DNA of 9,929 nt from Sphingobium sp. (lineage in GTDB: Bacteria; Pseudomonadota; Alphaproteobacteria; Sphingomonadales; Sphingomonadaceae), in NCBI GenBank assembly GCA_030148625.1, contig JASBTC010000260.1, positions 1 through 9,929 on the forward strand, written 5' to 3'. This document shows positions 1 through 5,589 of this stretch, one piece after another. The notes under the pieces are model-generated. The model was not told where the DNA came from. It saw only the letters and a program-made list of their open reading frames with translations, and ran no database searches. The translations under genes were made by a program, and so were the position numbers. Every line of letters begins with the position of its first letter. Positions within the stretch are counted from its first letter, which is position 1.

Positions 1-395
1 TTATGCGTCTCGACGCTCGCGCCATCCGCCGATGCGCAATGAATCGTGATGTCGCGCCCCGCCAGTTGCGCCGCTTCGTTCAATATCTGCCGGCAGCGCC
101 CGCACGGCCGGACCGGATCACTGCCGGTGATCGCACCGTCGCTGCCCAGCATCCCGCCGATCACGCCGATCTCGACGACCCGGCGCAAATTGCCGTCGCT
201 GTTCGCCTTGGCCAGCGCGACGGTTTCGGCGCATAGCGACAGGCCGTAGCTGGCATTTTCGAAATTGGTGCCCGTCACCACGCTGCCGTCGTCGAGCAGC
301 AGCGCCGCACCGACGCCGAAATGCGAATAGGGGGCATGGGCATTGGCGGCCGCCGCCCGCGCCGCTTCGATCAATCGTGCCGCATTTTCGCTCAT
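1..395 (-). CDS. cdd: Cytidine deaminase, 3' end cut off by window edge
   Basis: Hydrolyses cytidine and deoxycytidine to uridine and deoxyuridine in pyrimidine salvage; a cytosolic zinc enzyme. The first 131 residues are visible and no stop is reached at the left edge; homotetrameric CDAs are about 130-140 aa, so only a few codons are missing. Seen: substrate-binding N44 and E46 in TNFENAS, zinc ligands C55, C98 and C101 in LCAET and PCGRCRQ, and catalytic E57. The residue after the catalytic Glu is Thr58, where many tetrameric CDAs have Arg (CAER). The ATG at 393-395 overlaps the TGA of the upstream lysozyme-like gene as ATGA, so translation is probably coupled. It is the last visible gene of a UPF0262–GH25–cdd cluster. 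The family call is firm; activity despite the Thr is inferred from the intact zinc and Glu residues. Confidence 0.95.
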   Translation of the reverse strand, partial: MSENAARLIEAARAAAANAHAPYSHFGVGAALLLDDGSVVTGTNFENASYGLSLCAETVALAKANSDGNLRRVVEIGVIGGMLGSDGAITGSDPVRPCGRCRQILNEAAQLAGRDITIHCASADGASVETH

Positions 396-1084
396 GGGCG
401 CACCACGTTCCAGTCCACTCGGCCGTCGATGCCCTCGATACGCCGGATCGACGAGGCCTGCCACATCACCCAGGGGCGCTCGCCATAGTTGGGCGGCAGG
501 AACAGTCGCCGCAGCCACAAGGTGCGCTGGATGCCCCGGCTGATGGCATAGGTGTCGTCGAATTCGCTGGTGACATAGAGGATGGCGGGCTTGCCGGCAT
601 GCGCCTCGATCATCGCCAGGAAACTGGTGAGATCGGCGATCAGCGTCTCGCGCGACGGACGCGCGGCGCAATTGCCGCCGAATTCCAGATCGACCGCGGG
701 CGGCAGGGCGTCGGCCTCACGCGGGACGGTGGCGATGAAGTTGGTCGCCTGGTCGGCCGCCGGCCGGCACAATGTGTAGAAATGATAGGCGCCGTGCTTC
801 ACGCCGGCTTCGCGCGATTGCCGCCAATTCTCGGCAAAGCGCGCATCGCGATGGTCGCCGCCCTCGGTCGCCTTGATATAGGCGAATTCGGCGCCTTCCG
901 CGCGAACGCTCGGCCAGTGGATCTCACCCTGGTGATGCGAGACGTCGATGCCCTGTAGCGGGTAGTCCTTGATCGAAGGACGCCATTGGAGCGCATAGGC
1001 ATAAAGCGCGCCCGCCAGCGCGGCGAGCGCCGCGAGGCCCAGGGCGGCGAAGCCCAGCCTCCGCTTCCACGTACGTGCCGCCAT
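392..1084 (-). CDS. Membrane-anchored GH25 lysozyme-like muramidase
   Basis: A 230-aa protein of glycoside hydrolase family 25, whose members cut the MurNAc–GlcNAc bond of peptidoglycan. Residues 1-9 carry Arg/Lys and are followed by one hydrophobic helix (about 10-31), which suggests an uncleaved anchor with the catalytic domain in the periplasm. The domain runs from about 45 to 230. It has GIDVSHHQG (D47), AYIKATEG (68-75), GAYHFY (98-103), the DxE catalytic pair as DLE (D132, E134), and the closing WVMWQAS and G-x-VDWNV elements. Two cysteines (C106, C139) could form a disulfide. The start is 10 bp after the UPF0262 stop and the stop overlaps the cdd start. Because the catalytic acids are present it is probably an active enzyme for cell-wall remodelling; the cellular role is inferred. 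Confidence 0.88.
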   Translation of the reverse strand: MAARTWKRRLGFAALGLAALAALAGALYAYALQWRPSIKDYPLQGIDVSHHQGEIHWPSVRAEGAEFAYIKATEGGDHRDARFAENWRQSREAGVKHGAYHFYTLCRPAADQATNFIATVPREADALPPAVDLEFGGNCAARPSRETLIADLTSFLAMIEAHAGKPAILYVTSEFDDTYAISRGIQRTLWLRRLFLPPNYGERPWVMWQASSIRRIEGIDGRVDWNVVRP

Positions 1085-1094
1085 GCCCCGTCTT

Positions 1095-1577
1095 CTACCC
1101 CTTGATGTGCAGCACGCAGATCAGCGTGAACAGGCGCCGCGCCGTATCGAAATCCACGTCGATCTTGCCGGCCATCCGTTCGATCAACAGTTCCGCCGCT
1201 TCATTGTGGATGGCGCGGCGGGCCATGTCCACTGTCTCGATCTGCTGTGGCGTGGCGTTGCGGATCGCCTGGAAATAGCTGTCGCAGATCGCGAAATAAT
1301 CCTTGATCGGACGACGGAACCGCCCGAGCCCGAGGATCACGGATTCGAGCGGGGTGCGATCCTCGCGGCCGATATCGATCGCCAGCCGGCCTTCCTCGAC
1401 GCGCAGCCGGACGACATATGGGCCCTTATAGCCGTCGTCATGTTCGCGCTGCGGCGCGAAATGATTGCCTTCGAGCAGGTCGAAAATGGCGATGCGCCGC
1501 TCCTGTTCGACGTCGGCCGAGCGCCAGACGATGGTCGCCTGGTCCAGTTCGACGTCGATGATGCGTGGATCCGCCAT
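1095..1577 (-). CDS. UPF0262 family protein, function unknown
   Basis: A 160-aa cytosolic protein that matches the alphaproteobacterial UPF0262 family along its whole length. Recognisable family features are the N-terminal I-x-x-V-x-L-D segment, the FDLLEGNHF-like stretch (about 32-40), KDYFAICDSYFQAIR (about 93-107), ATPQQIE and the C-terminal GKIDVDFDTARRLFTLICVLH-type block (read here in parts). No catalytic motif, signal peptide or membrane segment is evident and no function is established for the family. The ATG at 1575-1577 is preceded by an AAAGG-like site about 8 bp upstream. It is the first gene of the cluster with the GH25 protein and cdd and is divergent from dnaB, so their promoters share the 151-bp gap. 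Confidence 0.9.
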   Translation of the reverse strand: MADPRIIDVELDQATIVWRSADVEQERRIAIFDLLEGNHFAPQREHDDGYKGPYVVRLRVEEGRLAIDIGREDRTPLESVILGLGRFRRPIKDYFAICDSYFQAIRNATPQQIETVDMARRAIHNEAAELLIERMAGKIDVDFDTARRLFTLICVLHIKG

Positions 1578-1630
1578 TGGTGGCCTTTATCGGGGATGGG
1601 CAGCGGCCTCAACACCCCGTGATTCCAACT

Positions 1631-1659
1631 TTGGCGGCGATGATGAAGGATGGTATGAT
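1631..1659 (+). promoter_or_regulatory. Predicted sigma70-type promoter of dnaB
   Basis: TTGGCG at 1631-1636 and TATGAT at 1654-1659 are separated by exactly 17 bp. They match the -35 consensus at 4 of 6 and the -10 consensus at 5 of 6 positions. Transcription would begin near 1665-1667, leaving a leader of about 63 nt before the dnaB ATG. A 6-bp inverted repeat, GATGAA (1642-1647) and TTCATC (1659-1664), brackets the -10. Predicted from sequence only. Confidence 0.55.
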
Positions 1660-1680
1660 TCATCCACAAAGTTTTCCACA
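1660..1680 (+). promoter_or_regulatory. Two tandem DnaA-box-like sites at the dnaB transcription start
   Basis: TTTTCCACA at 1672-1680 fits the relaxed DnaA box TTWTNCACA exactly. TCATCCACA at 1660-1668 differs from the strong box TTATCCACA at one position. They are direct repeats 12 bp apart and start immediately after the predicted -10. DnaA bound here would be expected to compete with RNA polymerase, linking helicase supply to initiator level; that role is inference. Confidence 0.45.
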
Positions 1681-1692
1681 GCCTTGCTGTGG
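1676..1692 (+). other. Perfect 7-bp hairpin in the dnaB leader
   Basis: CCACAGC (1676-1682) and GCTGTGG (1686-1692) are exact reverse complements around a 3-nt CTT loop. The repeat shares its left arm with the DnaA-box-like site ending at 1680, and lies about 25 bp before the dnaB ribosome binding site. It could fold in the leader RNA or act as a dyad protein site. It has no T tract, so it is not a typical terminator. Confidence 0.5.
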
Positions 1693-1716
1693 GTTGAGCC
1701 GGGGCGCCGGGTGGGC

Positions 1717-1722
1717 GAGAAG
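1717..1722 (+). promoter_or_regulatory. Ribosome binding site that sets the dnaB start
   Basis: GAGAAG lies 6 bp before the ATG at 1729. It favours this ATG over the in-frame GTG at 1711, and over a much longer open frame that begins inside the divergent gene. Confidence 0.6.
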
Positions 1723-1728
1723 CAGTCT

Positions 1729-3240
1729 ATGGCCGAACCGTTTCGAATCATCACCGCCCCTGAGGGCGAACCCGTCGAGCTGCCGCACAATATCGAGGCG
1801 GAGGCGGCGCTTCTCGGCGCGATGATGATCGACAACCGCGTCGCCGAAGACGTGATGCAGAAATTGCGCGGCGACCATTTCTTCGAGCCGCTGCACGGCC
1901 GCATCTATGATGGCGTGCTCAAGCTGGTCGGGCGCAGCATGGTCGCCAATCCGGTGACGCTGAAGCCGATGTTCGAAAGCGACGAGGCGATGCGCGAACT
2001 GGGCGGCCCGGCCTATCTTGCGCGGCTGACCGGCAGCGGTGCCGCGCTCATCGGCGCGCGCGATTTCGCAGAGCAGATCTACGAACTGGCGCAGCTCCGC
2101 GCGCTGATCCAGGTCGGCCGCGAGCTGGTGACCAAGGCGATGGATACCGCCGACGAGATCAATCCGAAGCGACAGATCGAGGAAGCCGAAGTCGCGCTCT
2201 ATGCGGTCGCGGAAGAGGGCGGCGAGGGCGGCTCGGTCAAGAGCTTCCTCCAGGCCAGCCGCACCGCGGTCGAGATGGCGGAAAAGGCGCTGAATTCGGG
2301 CGGCGGCCTGTCCGGCGTCACCACCGGGCTGAACTGCATCAACGAGCGGATCGGCGGCCTGCATCACTCAGATCTCATCATCCTGGCCGGTCGTCCCGGC
2401 ATGGGAAAGACATCGCTTGCGACCAATATCGCGTTCAACGCTGCAAATCGCTGGCAGCGCGACATGGCGGACGGGATCGAGCCGAAAAAGTCGGTCGGCG
2501 CCAAGACCGCTTTCTTCAGTCTCGAAATGGCCGCCGACCAGCTGGCCACGCGCGTGCTTTCGGAACAGTCGGGCATTTCGTCGGAAAGCCTCCGCATGGG
2601 CAAGATCAGCCAGCAGGATTTCCGGAATCTCGCGCGCGCCTCCGGGGAGCTCGAGGAACTGCCCTTGTTCATCGACGATACGCCGGGCCTGAGCATCGCC
2701 GCGCTGCGCACGCGTGCGCGCCGGCTCAAGAGGCGGCATGATATCGGACTGATCGTCATCGACTATCTTCAACTGCTGCAGGGCTCGGGCAAGAGCAGCG
2801 ACGGCAATCGCGTTCAGGAAATTTCGGAGATCAGCCGGGGTCTCAAGACGCTCGCCAAGGAAATGAACGTGCCCGTGATCGCATTGTCCCAGCTCAGCCG
2901 TGCGGTCGAGCAGCGGGAAGACAAGCGGCCGCAGCTTTCGGATCTTCGAGAATCGGGATCGATCGAGCAGGACGCCGATATGGTCTGGTTCGTCTATCGC
3001 GAGGATTATTATCACTCGTTCAAGAAGCCGGCCGAACCCGACGCGAATTCAACCGCAGATCAGCATGATGCCTGGAATACATGGCTGCAGGAGGATTTCA
3101 GAATCAGCGGTATGGCGCAGCTCATCATCGCCAAGCAACGTCACGGCGCGACCGGCACGGTCCGAATGCGGTTCGACAGCAAGGTCACCAAATTCTCGGA
3201 TCCGATCGACGACGACCGGCTGCCGCAGCAATTCAACTGA
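1729..3240 (+). CDS. dnaB: Replicative DNA helicase DnaB
   Basis: Hexameric ATP-driven 5'-3' helicase that opens the replication fork and recruits DnaG primase. The protein is 503 aa. The N-terminal DnaB domain (about 16-120, starting PHNIEAEAALLGAM) is followed by a linker and the RecA-like motor domain (about 190-495). Seen are Walker A GRPGMGKTS (221-229), the FFSLEM glutamate E266, Walker B LIVIDYLQLL (341-350, D345), the sensor-like ALSQLSR (385-391), DLRESGSIEQDAD (405-417), and AKQRHGATG, with K469 and R471 as the likely beta/arginine fingers. Two extra segments (about 245-258 and 431-462) are absent from E. coli DnaB and resemble those of alphaproteobacterial homologues. No intein interrupts the motor. 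The start at 1729 is supported by an RBS and by the family N-terminus. The gene is divergent from UPF0262 and convergent with the metal transporter. Confidence 0.98.
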   Translation: MAEPFRIITAPEGEPVELPHNIEAEAALLGAMMIDNRVAEDVMQKLRGDHFFEPLHGRIYDGVLKLVGRSMVANPVTLKPMFESDEAMRELGGPAYLARLTGSGAALIGARDFAEQIYELAQLRALIQVGRELVTKAMDTADEINPKRQIEEAEVALYAVAEEGGEGGSVKSFLQASRTAVEMAEKALNSGGGLSGVTTGLNCINERIGGLHHSDLIILAGRPGMGKTSLATNIAFNAANRWQRDMADGIEPKKSVGAKTAFFSLEMAADQLATRVLSEQSGISSESLRMGKISQQDFRNLARASGELEELPLFIDDTPGLSIAALRTRARRLKRRHDIGLIVIDYLQLLQGSGKSSDGNRVQEISEISRGLKTLAKEMNVPVIALSQLSRAVEQREDKRPQLSDLRESGSIEQDADMVWFVYREDYYHSFKKPAEPDANSTADQHDAWNTWLQEDFRISGMAQLIIAKQRHGATGTVRMRFDSKVTKFSDPIDDDRLPQQFN

Positions 3241-3261
3241 CCTGCCAGCTTATTGTCCGGC

Positions 3262-4254
3262 CTAGCGCCTTACAAAGCCGAGCATCCTGAGCAGCAGATA
3301 GGTCGCGAGCGACGACGCGATCGCGAGTGCGCCCGCGATCAGCGTGCCATTGCCGCTCGTCATCGGCAGTCCGCCGGTGTTCATGCCGAAAAAGCCCGTC
3401 ACGAGCGTTGCCGGCAGCATCAGCGCGGTCATGATCGACAGGAAATAGATATTCTGGTTGGTGCGCTGCGCGGCCTGCAGGTCGAGCTCGTCGCGCAACA
3501 GCCGCAATTGGCCCTGCACCGCGACGACATCGCCATCGAGCGCATGGAGCTGCTGATGGAAGCGTCGCGCGACCGGCGCGAGCGTCGGGGGCAGGGCAGC
3601 GTCGTCGCGAAGTCGCTGGAGTGCTGCGCGCATGCCCGCGAGCATACGGTGGATCTGCGCGGCGCGACGACGCACCGCGACCAGATCGCGCGTGTCGGGC
3701 AATGCGCCATGCGCCAGAAACTCGTCCTCGTCCTCGAGCAATTCGGCGGTCATGTCGGCGACGATCCGCGCCAGCCCGTCGGACAGCGAACCCAGCAGCA
3801 GTTCGAGCGCATCGGCGGCACTGCCGAACGGCTCTCCCGCCAACAGCCGCTGGCGCACGATGTCGGCGGAATGGAGCGGATGGAAGCGGCCGGTGACGAT
3901 GATCGAGGGGGTGATCGCGACATGGAGCACGCCGATGCGATTGGTCTGGTCGACATCGAAGTCGCGCTCGAAATCGTGGAGGACAAGGCCGACGACGCCC
4001 TTCTGGATCAGCGCGCGCTGCGCCTCGTCCTTGGAAAGCATGAGGTCGCGGATCAGCGGCGGCAGTTTCGCCTTTTCGGCGATCCAGCGCAGGCTGCGAT
4101 GATCGGACAGGTTGAGGTGGAGCCAGCGCAACGCGCTTTCGGCGCGCTCATCGCAATCCTCGATGATCGCGATGCCGTCGTCGCTCGCCGCGCAGCCCCA
4201 GATCAGGCCGGGGCGCATCACGGTTTCGCCGAGCGACAGGAAGTTTTCGGGCAC
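3262..4254 (-). CDS. CorA/ZntB-family divalent metal ion transporter
   Basis: A 330-aa inner-membrane protein of the CorA superfamily. Such proteins form pentameric channels with a large cytosolic N-terminal domain and two C-terminal helices. Seen: WLHLNLSD (44-51) near the start of the cytosolic domain, a long charged, probably coiled helix region (about 190-268), TM1 (about 271-289), the signature GMN (290-292) in GFFGMNTGGLPM, and TM2 (about 303-324) ending in a positively charged tail. The GGLPM loop resembles ZntB zinc transporters more than Mg2+-specific CorA, so zinc is the first guess, but the ion cannot be settled from sequence. The start is a GTG (4252-4254) with GGGGGA 6 bp upstream; an in-frame ATG at 4216-4218 is the alternative. 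The stop is 21 bp from the dnaB stop, in convergent orientation. Confidence 0.9.
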   Translation of the reverse strand: MPENFLSLGETVMRPGLIWGCAASDDGIAIIEDCDERAESALRWLHLNLSDHRSLRWIAEKAKLPPLIRDLMLSKDEAQRALIQKGVVGLVLHDFERDFDVDQTNRIGVLHVAITPSIIVTGRFHPLHSADIVRQRLLAGEPFGSAADALELLLGSLSDGLARIVADMTAELLEDEDEFLAHGALPDTRDLVAVRRRAAQIHRMLAGMRAALQRLRDDAALPPTLAPVARRFHQQLHALDGDVVAVQGQLRLLRDELDLQAAQRTNQNIYFLSIMTALMLPATLVTGFFGMNTGGLPMTSGNGTLIAGALAIASSLATYLLLRMLGFVRR

Positions 4255-4324
4255 CGGCCATCCCCCGTGGAAACCAAGAGCCTGATGGTCGAGACCAAGA
4301 TTGGCTTCGCCGAACTAGGTTTCA

Positions 4325-4351
4325 CACTTCAGATCGATTCAATCTGAAGTG
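4325..4351. repeat. Perfect 10-bp inverted repeat between cysH and the metal transporter
   Basis: CACTTCAGAT (4325-4334) and ATCTGAAGTG (4342-4351) are exact reverse complements around a 7-nt spacer. It lies 53 bp beyond the cysH stop and 70 bp before the transporter start. No T tract follows on the minus strand, so it is not a classical intrinsic terminator. It could be a Rho-assisted or RNA-stabilising hairpin for the sulfur operon, or an operator for the transporter. A weak minus-strand -35-like TTGAAT (4342-4337) sits across the spacer, with only a 3-of-6 -10 match (CCTAGT) 17 bp on. The remaining gap (4255-4403) contains no gene. Confidence 0.7.
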
Positions 4352-4403
4352 ATCCTGGTTCAGGGGTTAGGGCGCGCGTATGACCGTTTTGTTACGCTCG
4401 TGA

Positions 4404-5171
4404 TCAGAAGACCGGCTGGTTGGCCGGATCGTCGGGATCGGCGACGGGCACATGGATGCCGCATTCCACCTTGTCCCAGCCACGCCAGCGGCCCGCGCGC
4501 GGATCTTCGCCGGGCTTGACCTTCGACGTGCAGGGCGCGCAGCCGATCGAGGGATAGCCCTCGGCCTCCAGCGGATGGCGGGGCAGGTCGTGCGCCTCGA
4601 AATAGGCGTCGAGATCGGCCTTGGTCCAGTTGGCCAGCGGATTGACCTTCAGCCGGTCGCCGTCGAGCTCGAAGCGCGGCAGGCCCGATCGCGTCGCGGA
4701 CTGGAAACCCTTGCGGCCGGTGATCGAGGCGTCGAAATCGGCCAATGCGTTTTCCAGCGGCACGACCTTGCGGATCTCGCAGCAGCCGTCGGGGTCGTAG
4801 GACCAGCGCAGCCCGGTCTCGTCCTTTTTCAGGATGGTCGCAGGATCGGGCGTCAGGATGCGCAGATCGGTTAGGCCCAGCCGTTCGACCAGATCGCCGC
4901 CATAAGCCAGCGTCTCGGGAAAATGTTTGCCCGTGTCGATGAACAGCACGGGCGTCGCCGGCGACGCCTGCGCGACCATGTGCAGCAGCACCGCGGATTC
5001 GGCGCCGAACGAGGAAACCGCGGCGACGTCGCCCAGCATGTTTTCCGCCAGCAGCACCCGCAGCATCTCCACCGGCTCGACGCCGCGGAACATGTTGTTG
5101 AGCCGGATCGCGTCCGCGGTGGTGAAACGCGGGCGGACGTCGATGCGGTCGCGGGTACGCGCCTCAGCCAT
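4404..5171 (-). CDS. cysH: Assimilatory adenylylsulfate (APS) reductase
   Basis: Reduces activated sulfate to sulfite, probably with thioredoxin as electron donor, in the cytosol. The protein is 255 aa. Seen: the PP-loop-type nucleotide site SSFGAES (53-59), FIDTGKHFPET (77-87), the cysteine pair C130-C131 in GCCEIRK, ITGRKGFQSATR (150-161), the CxxC pair C211/C214 in GCAPCTSK, and the catalytic C237 in ECGIH near the C-terminus. The CC...CxxC set binds a [4Fe-4S] cluster and marks the APS-using type (EC 1.8.4.10) rather than PAPS reductase, so no PAPS step should be needed. The start (ATG 5169-5171) overlaps the DUF934 stop by 8 bp (ATGGCTGA); the open frame extends further upstream, but that part only reads DUF934 out of frame. 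Last gene of the sulfur operon. Confidence 0.95.
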   Translation of the reverse strand: MAEARTRDRIDVRPRFTTADAIRLNNMFRGVEPVEMLRVLLAENMLGDVAAVSSFGAESAVLLHMVAQASPATPVLFIDTGKHFPETLAYGGDLVERLGLTDLRILTPDPATILKKDETGLRWSYDPDGCCEIRKVVPLENALADFDASITGRKGFQSATRSGLPRFELDGDRLKVNPLANWTKADLDAYFEAHDLPRHPLEAEGYPSIGCAPCTSKVKPGEDPRAGRWRGWDKVECGIHVPVADPDDPANQPVF

Positions 5172-5589
5172 GACGCAGTTTCCAGACCGGAACCGCGCCG
5201 TCCGCAGCCTTTTGATAGACATGCTCGTAGCGCGCCAGCGATGCCTCGACGACCGCAGGGTCGAGCGGTTTTTCGGGCGCGAAACTGTCGAAGCCGCAAC
5301 GGCGCATGAACGCGATCTGGTCGACCAGCACGTCGCCCTGCGCGCGCAGTTCGCCGTCATAGCCCGCTTCGCGCAGGATGCGCGCCGCCGAATAGCCGCG
5401 CCCGTCGCGATAGGCGGGAAAGGCGATCTCGACGAGCGCGAGCCGGTCGAGATAGGGAAGCAATGCGCGCGCGTCCTCGTCGGGCTCGAGACGGACCGAT
5501 GTGGCGTTCGACTGATCGAGAAAGGCATCGAGCGTCACCGCCGGCTCTTCATGCGCGGCATCGGTGCGGAAGCTCAGCGGATCACCCAT
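5164..5589 (-). CDS. DUF934 protein of the sulfite-reduction operon
   Basis: A 141-aa cytosolic protein of the DUF934 family. Family members are usually encoded beside siroheme sulfite/nitrite reductase and are often labelled as involved in sulfite reduction, without a proven activity. Conserved segments seen are FPAYRDGRGYSAARILRE (57-74), GELRAQGDVLVDQ (79-91) and FMRRCGFDSF (94-103), with a lone cysteine C98. No signal peptide, membrane helix or cofactor motif is visible. The start at 5587-5589 has a consensus ribosome binding site and overlaps the cysI stop by 8 bp (ATGGGTGA); its own stop overlaps the cysH start by 8 bp. The setting suggests an accessory to CysI or CysH, such as electron delivery or assembly; this is inference. 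Confidence 0.9.
   Translation of the reverse strand: MGDPLSFRTDAAHEEPAVTLDAFLDQSNATSVRLEPDEDARALLPYLDRLALVEIAFPAYRDGRGYSAARILREAGYDGELRAQGDVLVDQIAFMRRCGFDSFAPEKPLDPAVVEASLARYEHVYQKAADGAVPVWKLRHG

Noticed and set aside
1465..1728. Upstream extension of the dnaB reading frame into the UPF0262 gene
   Set aside because: It would cross the divergent gene and the promoter, and the extra residues are not DnaB-like; the ATG at 1729 has a ribosome binding site.
1621..1728. Possible chromosomal replication origin because of the DnaA-like boxes
   Set aside because: Only two boxes and no AT-rich unwinding stretch; the promoter reading fits better.
3241..3261. Shared terminator between the convergent dnaB and transporter genes
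   Set aside because: The 21-bp gap has no stem of useful length and no T tract.
3253..4347. 364-codon open frame on the plus strand, antisense to the metal transporter
   Set aside because: Charged, low-complexity-like translation without any domain; the opposite strand has the GMN motif and two membrane helices.
5172..5528. Upstream extension of the cysH reading frame
   Set aside because: It overlaps DUF934 in another frame, and the translation is Arg/Ser-rich shadow sequence; CysH homology starts near the ATG at 5171.
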